A stretch of DNA of 64,000 bases from an uncultured Erythrobacter sp. (GCA_947488755.1 CANLAD010000001.1:448247-512246), one strand, 5' to 3'. Numbered from the stretch's first letter, positions 48,821 to 60,397 are shown. Notes: a model not told the origin generated them from the letters alone. Numbers and translations: made by a program.

Positions 48821-51370
48821 ATGAGCAAGCCCCTCAACAGCGAACGTTCCGAAACATTCGCCTCTGCAGAGGGCGTGACCGGTGATGACGGCGATGGGTT
48901 GAAGCTTACAGCGGGTCTCGACAAGCGGACGCTGATCGGCCTGGGCATAGCGCTGGCGGTGACGGCGGCAGGACTGCTGCTGGCCACGCGGGATGGCGTT
49001 CTGACTGGCGTTTACGTCGGTGCCGTCATCGTCATGCTGATCGGCCTGCGCGCACTCGATCGCCGCGAAGTCGAACCGATGGCCGAGCAGCCGGTCGCCG
49101 CGGATTGGTCAGTGACCCTCGCGGCGATCGAGCAGCCGGGCGTTGCGATCGCCATCACCGATCGCGCCAATCGTCTGGTCTGTGCGAGCAGCGCTTTTCG
49201 CGATGCTTTTGGCCCGGACAAGGCTCCGCCCAATCTCGGGTTGGAGCCGAACAACAATGAGCGCGCGACCCGCCTCGCGCGAAATGCCTGGCGCGATGGC
49301 GAGGCGCAGATGGATCTGCTCGCTGATGCCAATGTCGGTCGCTGGTCGATTGCGGTTACGCGCTCGGGCCGCGGGCAGGACCACCTGATCTGGAAGTTCG
49401 ATCGCCGGGTCACGCGGCAGCGCGACGCCATGCCGAACCTCGATCTGGCTGGCGTGTTCGGTGCGATGCTGAGCCGCGCGGGAATCGAGACCGCGATCAC
49501 CGGGCCGAATGGCCGAATTCGCAGCGCGAGCGGCGGTTTTGCCGAGCGGGCTGCCGGGGACGAAGCGGCAAAGGTCGTCGGGCAGGAGTTCGTCTCCTTC
49601 CTGAGGGCCGACGAGCGTGATCGCATCCTGTTCGCGCGCGAAGGCCGACAGGGCACGCCGCAGACGCTGATCGACATTCCTCTCACCGGGCCGGATGCGG
49701 ACCTCGACGCAGAACAGGCCGTTGGCCCCGACGAAGCGCCTTCGCTGATGTTGCTGATCGACAGCGGCGTGGGCATCGGCGGCTCGTGGGACGGTGCCTC
49801 GCTTGCCGGTGTCGCGCAGCTCGAAACGCTGCTGTCGCAGCTCCCGCTGGGTCTGGCGATGACGGACCGCGACGGGCGCTTCCTGTTCGGCAACGAGGCG
49901 TTCCTGCGCTCTATCGGGCGCGAGGAGGGGGTTCTGCCTTCCTATCCCACCGACCTCGTCGTGCGCGAGGACAAGGCCGCCTTGTCCGATGCTGTGCGGC
50001 GTCATGGACGCGGCCCTGCCACAAGCGGAGATGTGACGGTGCGTCTGTCGATCGAGCCGGAGGAGTCGGTATCGCTCGGCCTTGCTGGCGTGCGGGGTCT
50101 CGGCGAAGCGGCGGTTCTGCTGAGCCTTGCCGATTCGAGCGAGGAGAACAAGCTCAAGCGGCAGGTTGCCCAGGCCACCAAGATGCAGGCGGTCGGTCAG
50201 CTCGCAGGCGGCGTGGCGCACGATTTCAACAATGTGCTGACGGCGATCATCGGTACGTGCGATCTGATGCTGCTGCGCCATACGCCGGGCGACAGCGATT
50301 ACGACGATATCCAGCAGATCCGCGCCAATTCCAACCGCGCCGCTTCGCTTACCCGGCAGCTGCTCGCCTTTTCGCGCCAGCAGACGCTGCGGCCCGAAAT
50401 CCTGCAATTGCCCGATGTTGTCAGCGAAGTCAGCCCGCTGATCAAGCGCCTGTTGGGCGAGAAGATCGAATACGACGTCCAGCATGACCGGAACCTTGGC
50501 CCGTTGCGCGCCGATCCCCAGCAGCTCGAACAGGTCATCATGAACCTTGCCGTGAATGCGCGTGACGCGATCAACAGCCAGGGCGCGGGCGGGCGCGGTC
50601 AACCAAAGGGGCGCGGTCGTATTTCGCTGCGGACCAGCAGCCTGACATGCAAGGATCCGCTCCAGTTCGGCCCCGACATCGTTCCTGCGGACGATTACAC
50701 CGTGCTGATCGTATCGGACAATGGCGGCGGGATACCCGAAGACGTGCTGCCCAAATTGTTCGAACCGTTCTTCACGACGAAAGAGCAGGGGAAGGGGACG
50801 GGTTTGGGCCTCTCGACCGCATACGGGATCGTGAAACAATCGGGCGGTTTCATCTTCGCCGACAACGTGACCGACGCGGACGGTCAGCCATCCGGCGCGC
50901 GCTTCACGATCTACTTCCCCGTGCACGAAGGCGAGGCGCCCCGGCGGCGCGAACGGCCCGATCCGGCCGAATCCGACTGGTCGGTGGGCGGAAAGATTCT
51001 GCTGGTCGAAGACGAGGACATGGTTCGCGCCGTCGCCGAGCGAGCCTTGTCGCGCGCGGGTTATGAGGTGACAGCGTGCTCGGGCGGCGAGGAAGGGCTG
51101 GAAGCGATTGCCGAGGGCAACAGGTTCGACGCGGTCGTCAGCGATGTCGTGATGCCCGGCATGGACGGACCGGCAATGGTGCGCGCGATTCGCAAGCAGC
51201 GGCCCGAAATCCCCGTCCTGTTTATGTCCGGCTATGCCGAAGAATCGCTGCGCAAGGATATCGACATCCCCGACATGCACTTCATCGCGAAACCGTTCAG
51301 CGTGGCGGATATCAGCGACAAGGTTGGTGCCGTCATGCGTGAGTCGCGCGAGAAGGCGGACGCGCAATAG
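48821..51370 (+). CDS. cckA: Hybrid histidine kinase CckA
   Basis: 849 residues. Two transmembrane segments (~38-78), then PAS-like domains (~95-430), the dimerisation H-box GQLAGGVAHDFNNVLTAIIG with His467, a GHKL catalytic domain (NLAVNARDAIN, DNGGGIPEDVLPKLFEPFFTTK, GTGLGLSTAYGIVKQ) and a C-terminal receiver with Asp775 (SDVVMPGMDGPAM). The sequence around the His and the receiver matches CckA, which feeds phosphate through ChpT to CtrA and CpdR to control the cell cycle. ChpT and CtrA are not here; CpdR is at 61682. Confidence 0.93.
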   Translation: MSKPLNSERSETFASAEGVTGDDGDGLKLTAGLDKRTLIGLGIALAVTAAGLLLATRDGVLTGVYVGAVIVMLIGLRALDRREVEPMAEQPVAADWSVTLAAIEQPGVAIAITDRANRLVCASSAFRDAFGPDKAPPNLGLEPNNNERATRLARNAWRDGEAQMDLLADANVGRWSIAVTRSGRGQDHLIWKFDRRVTRQRDAMPNLDLAGVFGAMLSRAGIETAITGPNGRIRSASGGFAERAAGDEAAKVVGQEFVSFLRADERDRILFAREGRQGTPQTLIDIPLTGPDADLDAEQAVGPDEAPSLMLLIDSGVGIGGSWDGASLAGVAQLETLLSQLPLGLAMTDRDGRFLFGNEAFLRSIGREEGVLPSYPTDLVVREDKAALSDAVRRHGRGPATSGDVTVRLSIEPEESVSLGLAGVRGLGEAAVLLSLADSSEENKLKRQVAQATKMQAVGQLAGGVAHDFNNVLTAIIGTCDLMLLRHTPGDSDYDDIQQIRANSNRAASLTRQLLAFSRQQTLRPEILQLPDVVSEVSPLIKRLLGEKIEYDVQHDRNLGPLRADPQQLEQVIMNLAVNARDAINSQGAGGRGQPKGRGRISLRTSSLTCKDPLQFGPDIVPADDYTVLIVSDNGGGIPEDVLPKLFEPFFTTKEQGKGTGLGLSTAYGIVKQSGGFIFADNVTDADGQPSGARFTIYFPVHEGEAPRRRERPDPAESDWSVGGKILLVEDEDMVRAVAERALSRAGYEVTACSGGEEGLEAIAEGNRFDAVVSDVVMPGMDGPAMVRAIRKQRPEIPVLFMSGYAEESLRKDIDIPDMHFIAKPFSVADISDKVGAVMRESREKADAQ

Positions 51371-51423
51371 GGCCTTTGTTGCCGGGATTGCGCGCCATCA
51401 TGGGCGACGTTTGAGCGAATTTC

Positions 51424-51461
51424 GTTCCCCCCTTGTTCCAACAGAACAAATGCGATACATA
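51424..51461 (+). promoter_or_regulatory. LexA (SOS) box and promoter of recA
   Basis: GTTC-N7-GTTC at 51424-51438, the alphaproteobacterial LexA box, overlaps a -35 TTGTTC (51433-51438). A -10 TACATA follows at 51456-51461 with a 17-nt spacer. A second inverted motif TGTTC-N5-GAACA overlaps at 51434-51448. Repressor binding here should cover the promoter. Confidence 0.85.
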
Positions 51462-51546
51462 CTCGCTGCACAAGCTGGGCGAGGATGTTTTTCGTACCGG
51501 TAGAAAACCGGGGGTCGACCCCTAGGCAAGCAAGGGAGCGCGTGCG

Positions 51547-52617
51547 ATGGCTGCATCACTCAAGCTGGTAGAGAAGGAAAAGGACGTGGATCGTCAAAAG
51601 GCGCTCGACGCCGCACTCGCACAGATCGACAGGGCTTTCGGCAAGGGGTCGGCGATGAAGCTGGGCTCGCGCGAGGCGATGCAGGTCGAATCGATTTCGA
51701 CCGGGTCGCTGGGCCTCGATATCGCGCTCGGGATCGGCGGCCTGCCAAAAGGCCGCGTGATCGAGGTGTATGGCCCGGAAAGCTCGGGCAAGACGACTCT
51801 GGCGCTGCACTGCATCGCCGAAGCGCAGAAGGCTGGCGGAACCGCGGCTTTCGTCGATGCCGAACACGCGCTCGATCCTGTCTATGCCAAGAAGCTGGGC
51901 GTCGATATCGATGAGCTGATCGTCTCGCAGCCCGATACCGGGGAACAGGCGCTCGAAATCACCGACACGCTGGTCCGCTCGAACGCGGTCGATGTGCTGG
52001 TGGTCGATTCGGTCGCAGCGCTGGTGCCGCGCGCGGAGATCGAGGGCGAGATGGGCGATTCGCATGTCGGCCTGCAGGCGCGGCTCATGTCGCAATCCCT
52101 GCGCAAGCTGACCGGCTCGATCAACCGCTCGAAGTGCATGGTGATCTTCATCAACCAGCTGCGCATGAAGATCGGCGTGATGTACGGCAATCCGGAGACG
52201 ACCACGGGCGGCAACGCGCTCAAGTTCTACGCTTCGGTCCGCCTCGACATTCGCCGCACCGGCCAGATCAAGGATCGCGACGAAGTCATCGGCAACTCGA
52301 CCCGCGTGAAAGTGGTCAAGAACAAGGTGGCGCCGCCGTTCAAGCAGGTCGAATTCGACATCATGTATGGCGAGGGGATATCCAAGATCGGCGAAATCCT
52401 CGATCTTGGCGTCAAGGCCGGGATCGTCGAGAAGTCCGGAAGCTGGTTCTCCTACGACAGCATCCGCATCGGCCAGGGCCGCGAAAACGCGAAGAAGTAT
52501 CTCGCCGAAAATCCCGAAGTGCGGGACAGGCTGGAAGCGGCGATTCGTGGGAAAACTGACGAGGTTGCCGAAGAGATGATGACCGGTCCCGAGCCGGACT
52601 CAGACAGCGAAGATTGA
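51547..52617 (+). CDS. recA: Recombinase RecA
   Basis: 356 residues. Walker [10 protein letters not shown], Walker [13 protein letters not shown], loops L1 ([15 protein letters not shown]) and L2 ([20 protein letters not shown]), and an acidic C-terminal tail. It catalyses strand exchange and triggers LexA autocleavage, so it controls its own SOS promoter. Ribosome-binding site GGGAG is upstream of the ATG. Confidence 0.98.
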   Translation: MAASLKLVEKEKDVDRQKALDAALAQIDRAFGKGSAMKLGSREAMQVESISTGSLGLDIALGIGGLPKGRVIEVYGPESSGKTTLALHCIAEAQKAGGTAAFVDAEHALDPVYAKKLGVDIDELIVSQPDTGEQALEITDTLVRSNAVDVLVVDSVAALVPRAEIEGEMGDSHVGLQARLMSQSLRKLTGSINRSKCMVIFINQLRMKIGVMYGNPETTTGGNALKFYASVRLDIRRTGQIKDRDEVIGNSTRVKVVKNKVAPPFKQVEFDIMYGEGISKIGEILDLGVKAGIVEKSGSWFSYDSIRIGQGRENAKKYLAENPEVRDRLEAAIRGKTDEVAEEMMTGPEPDSDSED

Positions 52618-52661
52618 GCGTTGGATCCAGCACCGGGCATGTATTTCATCAACTAATGCGG

Positions 52662-52692
52662 GCGCGGGGCCTTCTACGGTCCCGCCCCGCGC
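52662..52692 (+). terminator. Hairpin terminator after recA
   Basis: GCGCGGGG (52662-52669) pairs with CCCCGCGC (52685-52692) in the gap before alaS. There is no T-tract, so termination may need Rho or be partial. Confidence 0.45.
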
Positions 52693-52780
52693 TAGATGAT
52701 TGTATGCTGGTGGCGGGGCGAAGTTTCTCCGCAGACGCTTTGGCTTGTCGGGCCGCGCCCGGTTGCCTAACTGCCAATTC

Positions 52781-55438
52781 ATGACATCGACCAACGATCT
52801 TCGCCGCTCCTTTCTCGACTTTTTCAAAAGCCGCGACCACGCCGAAGTGCCGAGCGCGCCGCTGGTCCCGCACAATGATCCAACCCTCATGTTCGTCAAT
52901 GCGGGCATGGTGCCTTTCAAGAACGTTTTCACCGGTCTGGAAACGCCACCCGCGCCGCGCGCTACGTCCTCTCAAAAATGCGTGCGGGCAGGCGGCAAAC
53001 ATAATGACCTCGATAATGTCGGCTATACCGCTCGGCATCACACCTTTTTTGAAATGCTCGGCAACTTCTCGTTCGGCGACTATTTCAAGGAGCAAGCGAT
53101 CGAGAATGCCTGGACCCTGCTCACTCGCGAATGGGGTCTGCATTCGAACAAGTTGATCGCGACGGTCTACCATACCGACGACGAAGCCTTCGACTTGTGG
53201 CGCCAGATCGCCGGGCTGCCCGAAGATCGAATTATCCGCATCGCTACCAGCGACAATTTCTGGTCGATGGGCGAAACCGGACCGTGCGGCCCGTGCTCGG
53301 AGATATTCTACGATCACGGCGATCACATCCCCGGCGGCCCCCCGGGCAGCCCCGATGAGGATGGCGATCGCTTCATCGAAATCTGGAACCTCGTGTTCAT
53401 GCAGTTCGATCAATCGGCAGACGGCGAGAGGGCCGCGCTCCCCCGCCCGTCGATCGACACTGGCATGGGTCTTGAGCGGATCGCAGCTGTGATGCAGGGC
53501 GCGCACGATAATTACGATATCGACACCTTCAAGGCATTGATCTCGACATCGCACTCCCTCGCCGATGCACCTGACACCCCCGAAAATACGACTTCGCACC
53601 GCGTGATCGCCGATCACCTGCGGTCGACCTCCTTCCTGCTGGCCGATGGTGTGCTTCCGTCAAATGAGGGCCGGGGATATGTCCTTCGCCGCATCATGCG
53701 CCGCGCGATGCGGCACGCTCACCTGTTGGGCGCCGATGAGCCGTTGATGCATCGCCTGGTCCCAGCCCTGGTTACCGAAATGGGACAGGCATACCCCGAG
53801 CTCGTACGAGGCCAGGCCTTGATCGAAGAAGTGCTCGAGCGCGAAGAGGCCCAGTTTCGCAAGACGCTCGAAAAGGGTCTTCGCCTGCTCGACGGTGCGA
53901 CCGGCGATATGGCGCGAGGCGATGAACTCGACGGCGAAACCGCATTCAAACTCTACGACACGTATGGTTTCCCTTACGATCTCACCGAAGACGCGCTCCG
54001 CGACCGTGGCATTGGCGTCGACCGCGCGGGCTTTGACACGGCGATGGCTCGGCAGAAAGACGCTGCGCGCGCGGCCTGGAAGGGTTCGGGCGAAGCAGCA
54101 TCGAGCGAGGTCTGGTTTGACATTGCCGAACGCGAGGGCGCGACCGAGTTCACCGGATACACCGCCCTATCCGGCGAGGGCAAGGTGGTCGCGGTCGTTT
54201 GTGATGGCGTTGAAAAGGATGGCGCGCAGGCCGGTGAGGTGGCGGTCGTCCTCACAAATCAGACCCCATTTTATGGAGAAAGCGGTGGACAGACAGGCGA
54301 CACCGGTACGTTGACGGCCCCTGGTGGACTCAAGGCAAGCGTGAGCGCGACGGACAAGCCGCTGGGACGACTACACGCGCATCGGGTGAAAGTAGAAGAA
54401 GGGCAAATCCGAGTTGGCGACACCGTCCATCTCGAAGTCGATCGGGAACATCGTGACGCGGTCCGCCGCAACCATTCCGCGACGCACCTGGTTCATGCGG
54501 CGTTGCGCAACCGTCTGGGTGATCACGTCACGCAGAAAGGATCGCTCGTCGCGCCCGATCGTCTGCGCTTCGATTTCTCTCACCCCAAGCCACTTTCACC
54601 CGACGATATTGCCGCGATCGAAGCGGAGGTGAATGCCGAGATCCTCGCCAACGAAGCGGTCGCGACCAGACTGATGAGCCCGAATGATGCCGTCGAGGCC
54701 GGGGCGCTCGCTCTGTTCGGGGAAAAGTATGGCGACGAGGTCCGCGTCCTTTCCATTGGTCGGCGGCGCGACGAGGGGCGCAATTACTCGGTCGAATTAT
54801 GCGGTGGCACCCATGTCGACGCGACGGGAGATATCGGCCTCTTCAGGATCGTGTCTGAAAGCGCCGTATCCTCGGGCGTGCGCCGGATCGAGGCGCTGAC
54901 CGGAGAAGCGGCGCGCCGACAGCTGGTCGCACGCGATGAAGCGCTAAAAGCCGCAGCCGGTGCGATCCGAGCCGCGCCTGAAGAGGTTCCGGAGCGTGTC
55001 GTCGCCCTGATTGACGAGCGCAAGCGGCTCGAAAAGGAGCTGTCGGAGGCGAACAAGGCTCTCGCGCTCGCTGGCGGCGGAGAGGCGGGGGGCAGCCCCA
55101 CGCAAGACGAAACCATCGCCGGTGTGTCATTCAGCGGGCAAGTCCTTGAAGGGCTAAACCCCAAGGAGTTGCGCCCGTTGCTCGACGAAACGAAGGCGCG
55201 GCTGGGATCCGGGGTCGCCACGATCGTCGCTGTCAATGATGGCAAAGCAAGCATTGCCGCCGCAGTCACGGACGACTTGACCGGGAAGTTCAATGCGGTC
55301 GACTTGGTGCGTGCAGGCGTCGGCGCTTTGGGCGGAAAGGGCGGCGGCGGTCGGCCTGATATGGCGCAGGGTGGCGGCCCGGATGGGCCGCGCGCTAAAG
55401 CCGCGATCGCCGCGGTGAAGGAATTGCTCGCGAGCTAG
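52781..55438 (+). CDS. alaS: Alanyl-tRNA synthetase
   Basis: 885 residues from the ATG at 52781 ([19 protein letters not shown]), the full three-domain length. Class II motifs are at [19 protein letters not shown] and [19 protein letters not shown]; the editing domain has [12 protein letters not shown] and [13 protein letters not shown] with zinc-binding His/Cys; the C-terminal oligomerisation domain ends [15 protein letters not shown]. It charges tRNA-Ala in the cytosol. In some bacteria alaS lies next to recA, as here. Confidence 0.97.
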   Translation: MTSTNDLRRSFLDFFKSRDHAEVPSAPLVPHNDPTLMFVNAGMVPFKNVFTGLETPPAPRATSSQKCVRAGGKHNDLDNVGYTARHHTFFEMLGNFSFGDYFKEQAIENAWTLLTREWGLHSNKLIATVYHTDDEAFDLWRQIAGLPEDRIIRIATSDNFWSMGETGPCGPCSEIFYDHGDHIPGGPPGSPDEDGDRFIEIWNLVFMQFDQSADGERAALPRPSIDTGMGLERIAAVMQGAHDNYDIDTFKALISTSHSLADAPDTPENTTSHRVIADHLRSTSFLLADGVLPSNEGRGYVLRRIMRRAMRHAHLLGADEPLMHRLVPALVTEMGQAYPELVRGQALIEEVLEREEAQFRKTLEKGLRLLDGATGDMARGDELDGETAFKLYDTYGFPYDLTEDALRDRGIGVDRAGFDTAMARQKDAARAAWKGSGEAASSEVWFDIAEREGATEFTGYTALSGEGKVVAVVCDGVEKDGAQAGEVAVVLTNQTPFYGESGGQTGDTGTLTAPGGLKASVSATDKPLGRLHAHRVKVEEGQIRVGDTVHLEVDREHRDAVRRNHSATHLVHAALRNRLGDHVTQKGSLVAPDRLRFDFSHPKPLSPDDIAAIEAEVNAEILANEAVATRLMSPNDAVEAGALALFGEKYGDEVRVLSIGRRRDEGRNYSVELCGGTHVDATGDIGLFRIVSESAVSSGVRRIEALTGEAARRQLVARDEALKAAAGAIRAAPEEVPERVVALIDERKRLEKELSEANKALALAGGGEAGGSPTQDETIAGVSFSGQVLEGLNPKELRPLLDETKARLGSGVATIVAVNDGKASIAAAVTDDLTGKFNAVDLVRAGVGALGGKGGGGRPDMAQGGGPDGPRAKAAIAAVKELLAS

Positions 55439-55483
55439 CGTGAACCTGTCACGCCAGCCCGCGAGCCCTAAAGATCGTTACGA

Positions 55484-55669
55484 TTATGCGTCGGGTGTCT
55501 TCTTCGTCTGCCCGTCACTTCCGCGCGCAACATCATTGCCGCCGGTATCTCCCGGCTGTCCGCGGCCCTTCGCTGTCGGCGCTTGGTCCTTCAGCGGGCC
55601 TTCGACATTCTGTGGCTTGAATTTCTCGTCATTGGGAATGGGTTTGGTCGGATCGACGTCCTTGCTCAT
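55484..55669 (-). CDS. Small hydrophilic protein
   Basis: 61 residues, with a strong AAAGGAGAT ribosome-binding site. Composition is Asp/Lys/Pro/Gly-rich (KPIPNDEKFKPQNVEGPLK), without hydrophobic core, so likely disordered. No function recognised. Read 44 bp after the antiporter stop on the same strand. Confidence 0.55.
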   Translation of the reverse strand: MSKDVDPTKPIPNDEKFKPQNVEGPLKDQAPTAKGRGQPGDTGGNDVARGSDGQTKKTPDA

Positions 55670-55713
55670 AATTTATCTCCTTTCCCGACCAACGCATCAG
55701 CGCGGAGAAAGGT

Positions 55714-57477
55714 TCATGCTTCGGCGGCAGAGGTCCGAAGTTTCGGGCGACTGGAGAGATTGCCGTCTTTTTCGAGCTGTTCGCGATACTCATCACGCTT
55801 GGCGTGGATCGAGGCGATCACCGGGCCCATCGCAACGCCGATATCGACTAGCACCGCTTCGGACAATTGAAGCGAGCTTTCGAGATTCTCAGGCACAGCA
55901 TGGCTCGCGCCCGCGCGATACAGCGCAGCTGCGTGGTCCGTATCTCGCGCACGGGCGACGATGAGCAGTTCGGGATAGTCCGCGCGCAGTTTGCTGACGA
56001 GCCGTTGAGCCAGCACCGGTTCGTCCATCGTAAGCACGACCGCCGGTGCTTTTTCCACTCCGAGCCGCGACAGTGCATCGCCGCGCGCCGCATCGCCGAA
56101 GGTGGCGCGATAGCCGTTGCGTTTGGCGCTGGCGATCAGATCGGGATCGGCGTCCAGCATCACATAGGCCTGATCATGCGAGTTCAGCATATCTGCCACC
56201 AGGCGCCCTACGCGCCCACCGCCCACGATGATGGTGCGCGCTTCGTGTTCGTCCTCTTCCGGCAGTTCGGGGACGTTCTCGACACGGCGGGCGATGATCC
56301 GACCAAGTCGGGCGAGCAGCGGCGTGACCGTAAGGCCGATCGCGGTGACGATCTGCCAGAATTGCGCGGTTTCGGCATCGATGACCAAAGCGCTGGTTGC
56401 TGCGGCAAGCACGATCAGCGTGGTTTCGCTGGGGCTCGCCATGAGCACACCGGTCTCCGCCGCAGTGCTTCGCCGTGCGCCCATCAATCGCAGCAGAACG
56501 CCGGTGATGATCGCCTTGAAAACCAGCACGCCGACCACAGCAGCCATGACTGTGCCCAGATCCGTCCAGATCGCCATCAGGTCGATGCTCATCCCGATGG
56601 TGATGAGGAACACGCCCAGCGCCAGGCCCTTGAACGGCTCCATGATGCTCTCGACTTCGCCGTGATACTCGGTTTCGGCGATCAGCAGTCCGGCAATCAG
56701 CGCGCCGACAATCGGCGAGAGGCCGGTCGCAGCGGTCGCCAGGCTGGCACCGATTACGACGAGAAGGGAGGCGGCGAGAAACAGCTCTGGGCTTTTGGTG
56801 CGAGCTGCTTGGCTGAACAGGCGCGGCAGGGCGAGCCGTCCGACGACCAGTAGTGCGACGATCACCAGCCCGCCTTGGATCAGGGTATCGGTGAGCCCTT
56901 CGACCCCACCTGCCTGCGCATTGGGCGCCAGCGCGCCGAGGATGAAGATGATCGGGACGATCATGATATCCTCGAACAGCAGCATCGAGAGGGCGGCACG
57001 CCCCACAGGCGAACGCGTGCCCGAAATCGGCAGCACAATCGCGGTCGAAGAGAAGGCGAGCGCAAAACCGAGGGCGAGCGCGGGCACTGTCTCCATGCCG
57101 CTATAGTAGCCGAAGAACGTCGCGGAAATGCTGCCGATGATCAGCAGTTCGAGGCTGCCGAGTCCGAACACCAGCCTGCGCAATTGCCACAATCGGTTGA
57201 AGGACAATTCCAGCCCGATCGCGAACAGCAGCAGGATAATCCCGAAATCCGCGAACGGGGTTAATCGCTCGGGATCGGAGATCGTGATGTGCCTCAGCCA
57301 TGGCTCCGTCTCGACCAGCGTGCCAAGACCGTAAGGGCCGACCAGAATGCCGATCAGGATAAAGCCGATGATGGGCGTCACGCGGAACCGGGCAAAGACG
57401 GGGATGACGATCCCCGCCGCGCCCAGGATCACCAGCGCATCCGACATCATCGGGGAAAGGGTCAGTTCGCCGGCCAT
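55714..57477 (-). CDS. kefB: Kef-type K+/H+ antiporter with TrkA-N domain
   Basis: 587 residues: about twelve transmembrane segments of the CPA2 family (FILIGILVGPYGLG, FAIGLELSFNRLW, GFALAFSSTAIVLP, MLLFEDIMIVP, GALIAGLLIAETEY) and a cytosolic NAD-binding TrkA-N domain (ARTIIVGGGRVGRLVADML, VVLTMDEPVLAQRL). It exchanges K+ (or Na+) for H+ and can be gated through the nucleotide domain. Which of KefB/KefC it matches is uncertain. Confidence 0.88.
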   Translation of the reverse strand: MAGELTLSPMMSDALVILGAAGIVIPVFARFRVTPIIGFILIGILVGPYGLGTLVETEPWLRHITISDPERLTPFADFGIILLLFAIGLELSFNRLWQLRRLVFGLGSLELLIIGSISATFFGYYSGMETVPALALGFALAFSSTAIVLPISGTRSPVGRAALSMLLFEDIMIVPIIFILGALAPNAQAGGVEGLTDTLIQGGLVIVALLVVGRLALPRLFSQAARTKSPELFLAASLLVVIGASLATAATGLSPIVGALIAGLLIAETEYHGEVESIMEPFKGLALGVFLITIGMSIDLMAIWTDLGTVMAAVVGVLVFKAIITGVLLRLMGARRSTAAETGVLMASPSETTLIVLAAATSALVIDAETAQFWQIVTAIGLTVTPLLARLGRIIARRVENVPELPEEDEHEARTIIVGGGRVGRLVADMLNSHDQAYVMLDADPDLIASAKRNGYRATFGDAARGDALSRLGVEKAPAVVLTMDEPVLAQRLVSKLRADYPELLIVARARDTDHAAALYRAGASHAVPENLESSLQLSEAVLVDIGVAMGPVIASIHAKRDEYREQLEKDGNLSSRPKLRTSAAEA

Positions 57478-57508
57478 GTTTAGTGACTACCCCGCGCGCG
57501 GAGCGTTG

Positions 57509-59149
57509 TCATCCACCGCCAGGCGAATGCGGACCGATCGGCGCGCTCGCGTCACTATCGTGTTCCTCGCCGAGCGGATCGCTGATGTTTCCGACCCGCT
57601 TGTCCCATTCGATCCGGTAGAGATCGAACCGCCGATCGGCGAGGTTCTGCACCGTGCCCTCGGCCCGCGCCCAGCTGAGGTCGGCCACATTGACGTCGCT
57701 GATCGTCAGCGTCTCGACGTTTTCGCTGGCCTCGGCCGCAATGCCGTCGCGCGCGAAGGGGAAGTCGCAAGGCGTCAGGATGCAGCTTTGCGCGTATTGG
57801 ATGTCCATGTTGGCGACGTTCGGCAGGTTGCCGACATTGCCCGAGAGCACGACATAGCACTGGTTCTCGATCGCCCGCGCCGCCGCACAATAGCGCACGC
57901 GCATATAGCCCTGCCTGCTGTCAGTGCAGAACGGCACGAAGATGATCCGCGCGCCTTCGTCGACCAGCCTGCGAGCCAGCTCGGGAAACTCGCTGTCATA
58001 ACAGATCAGCACCCCGATCGGTCCGCAATCGGTCGGGATCGCATCGATGCTGTCCCCGCCCTTGATGTTCCACCAATAGGCCTCGTTCGGAGTGGGGTGG
58101 ATCTTTTCCTGCGCGTGGATCGATCCGTCGCGCAGGCAGACATAGGCGACGTTGTGAATATCGCCGTCGGGCATGCGCGTGGGATGCGATCCACCGATGA
58201 TGTTGATGTTGTAGCTGAGCGCCAGTTCGGACAGCGCGGTGCGGATGCGCGGCGTGTATTGCGACAGGCACTCGATCGCTTCCAGCGGGCTCAGCTCGTC
58301 TTCTTCGGCGCTCAGCAGCATCAGCGTGAACAACTCGGGGAAGACGATGAAATCGCTTTCATAGTCAGCGGCGACATCCACGAAGTAGCGCACTTGCTTC
58401 ATGAACTCGTCGAAATCGCTGACCGCACGTGCTTGCAACTGGCAGGTCGCGATCCGCACGCTTTCGACATCGCGCGGCAGGCGATGCTTGGGCGGCGCGT
58501 CGCTATCGACATAGGGGTTGCGCCAGACCATGCGCACCGCGTTGCCGCGGCTCGCCTTGTCTTCGGGCAGATAGTCGGGGAGGATGCCCTGCGGCTCGAA
58601 CCCGTTGGCGAGCTGGAAGCGCAGGACCGGATCGTGGACCTTGTTCGACAGGATCAGGTCGAGATATTCCTGCGGGCTATCGGCACGGTTGTTCTTGCGA
58701 CGGCGAGCGCGGGCATAGCCCGGCATCCGCCCGCCGAAGACGATGCCGGTCAGGTCAAGCCGTTCGGCCAGCGCGCGGCGCTCCTCATACAGGCGCCGCC
58801 CGATCCGGGTGCCGCGCACCGCAGGATCGACGCACAGCTCATAGCCATAAAGCCAGTCGCCCTTGGGATTGTGACGCGAGCCGAAGCCGTTGCCGGTCAC
58901 CTCGTCCCAGGTATGGTTCGACAGCGCGACCTTTTGCGACAGCCGCATCGAGGCGCAATAGCCGACCAGCACGCCGTCGAGCTTGGCGATGAAGCAGCCC
59001 TCGCGGTAATTGTTGATCTGCCCGCGAATCTCGCCCTGCGTGTAGGCGGGCAGATCGTCATAGGCGCGGCGGACCAGATCGCCGATAGCGCGCACGTCCT
59101 TCAGCTGCGCCTGCCGGACCTCCAGCCGCGCCTTCGACCTCGATGCCAT
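57509..59149 (-). CDS. Fusion of GNAT acetyltransferase and nitrilase-family (carbon-nitrogen) hydrolase
   Basis: 546 residues. The N-terminal ~200 form a GNAT domain (VRQAQLKDVRAIGDLVRRAY, ELCVDPAVRGTRIGRRLYEERRALAE); the C-terminal ~310 form a carbon-nitrogen hydrolase with catalytic Glu in IVFPELFTLM, Lys in AQEKIHPTPNEAYW and Cys in LICYDSEFPELARRL. The combined architecture is known in sphingomonads and other bacteria, but the joint substrate is not. A related idea is N-acylation or deacylation of one amine-containing compound. Confidence 0.88.
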   Translation of the reverse strand: MASRSKARLEVRQAQLKDVRAIGDLVRRAYDDLPAYTQGEIRGQINNYREGCFIAKLDGVLVGYCASMRLSQKVALSNHTWDEVTGNGFGSRHNPKGDWLYGYELCVDPAVRGTRIGRRLYEERRALAERLDLTGIVFGGRMPGYARARRRKNNRADSPQEYLDLILSNKVHDPVLRFQLANGFEPQGILPDYLPEDKASRGNAVRMVWRNPYVDSDAPPKHRLPRDVESVRIATCQLQARAVSDFDEFMKQVRYFVDVAADYESDFIVFPELFTLMLLSAEEDELSPLEAIECLSQYTPRIRTALSELALSYNINIIGGSHPTRMPDGDIHNVAYVCLRDGSIHAQEKIHPTPNEAYWWNIKGGDSIDAIPTDCGPIGVLICYDSEFPELARRLVDEGARIIFVPFCTDSRQGYMRVRYCAAARAIENQCYVVLSGNVGNLPNVANMDIQYAQSCILTPCDFPFARDGIAAEASENVETLTISDVNVADLSWARAEGTVQNLADRRFDLYRIEWDKRVGNISDPLGEEHDSDASAPIGPHSPGGG

Positions 59150-59173
59150 TACGGGTGCGACCAGCGTGCGAGC

Positions 59174-60397
59174 CTAGGCCGCGACGCTCGTCATTTCCTT
59201 CTCGAGGTTCTCGACGATGGCTTCGAAGAACTGCTCGGTTGTCAGCCAATTCTGGCCAGGCCCGATCAGCAGCGCGAGATCCTTCGTCATCTGGCCGTTT
59301 TCGACCGTTTCGACACAGACGCGCTCCAGCGTTTCTGCGAACTTCACCACTTCGGGCGTGTCGTCGAATTTGCCGCGATACATAAGGCCACGCGTCCATG
59401 CGAAGATGCTGGCGATCGGATTGGTGCTGGTCGCCTTGCCCTGCTGGTGCTGGCGGTAGTGGCGGGTAACGGTGCCGTGCGCGGCTTCGGCCTCCACGGT
59501 CTTTCCGTCAGGCGTCATCAGCACGCTGGTCATCAGGCCAAGCGAGCCGAAACCCTGCGCCACGGTATCGGACTGCACGTCGCCATCGTAGTTCTTGCAG
59601 GCCCACACGAACTTGCCGCTCCATTTGAGCGCTGAGGCAACCATGTCGTCGATCAGGCGGTGTTCGTAGCTGATCCCGGCACGCTCGAACTTGTCCTTGA
59701 ATTCGTTCTCGTACACTTCCTCGAACAGATCCTTGAACCGGCCATCGTATTTCTTGAGGATGGTGTTCTTGGTCGAGAGGTAGACTGGCCAGCCGCGATC
59801 GAGGCCATAATTCATCGAGGCGCGGGCAAACGCGCGGATTGAGTCGTCGAGGTTGTACATCGCCATCGCGATGCCGGAGCTTTCGAACTCGAATACGTCG
59901 ATATCGATGTTCTCGCCATCCTCGCCCTCGAACACCAACCGCAGCTTGCCGGGGCCGGGGATGAGCGTGTCCTTTGCGCGATACTGGTCGCCAAAGGCGT
60001 GACGACCAACTACGATCGGGTGGGTCCAGCCCGGCACCAGACGCGGCACGTTGTCGATCACGATCGGCTCGCGAAAGACCACGCCGCCAAGGATGTTGCG
60101 GATCGTGCCGTTGGGGCTGACCCACATCTTCTTGAGATCGAATTCCTCGACGCGCGCTTCGTCCGGCGTGATCGTCGCGCATTTGACGCCGACACCGTGC
60201 TCCTTGATCGCATTGGCGGCGTCGATGGTGATCTGATCGTCGGTTTCATCGCGCTTTTCGATCGAAAGATCATAATATTTCAGGTCGATATCGAGATAGG
60301 GCAGGATCAGCCGCTCGCGGATCCATTGCCAGATGATCTTTGTCATCTCGTCGCCGTCTAGCTCGACGATCGGGTTCTTGACCTGAATTTTCTGCAT
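59174..60397 (-). CDS. icd: Isocitrate dehydrogenase, NADP-dependent
   Basis: 407 residues, the dimeric type-II form also found in eukaryotes: [70 protein letters not shown] and [17 protein letters not shown]. It makes 2-oxoglutarate and NADPH, feeding the SucA/OdhB/Lpd complex encoded at the other end of the window. Transcribed on its own; 263 bp separate its start from the next gene upstream. Confidence 0.96.
   Translation of the reverse strand: MQKIQVKNPIVELDGDEMTKIIWQWIRERLILPYLDIDLKYYDLSIEKRDETDDQITIDAANAIKEHGVGVKCATITPDEARVEEFDLKKMWVSPNGTIRNILGGVVFREPIVIDNVPRLVPGWTHPIVVGRHAFGDQYRAKDTLIPGPGKLRLVFEGEDGENIDIDVFEFESSGIAMAMYNLDDSIRAFARASMNYGLDRGWPVYLSTKNTILKKYDGRFKDLFEEVYENEFKDKFERAGISYEHRLIDDMVASALKWSGKFVWACKNYDGDVQSDTVAQGFGSLGLMTSVLMTPDGKTVEAEAAHGTVTRHYRQHQQGKATSTNPIASIFAWTRGLMYRGKFDDTPEVVKFAETLERVCVETVENGQMTKDLALLIGPGQNWLTTEQFFEAIVENLEKEMTSVAA

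Noticed and set aside
57347..59635. 762-codon open frame on the plus strand
   Set aside because: It is antisense to the antiporter, GNAT/nitrilase and icd genes, all with clear motifs; its composition is that of a shadow frame in G+C-rich DNA.
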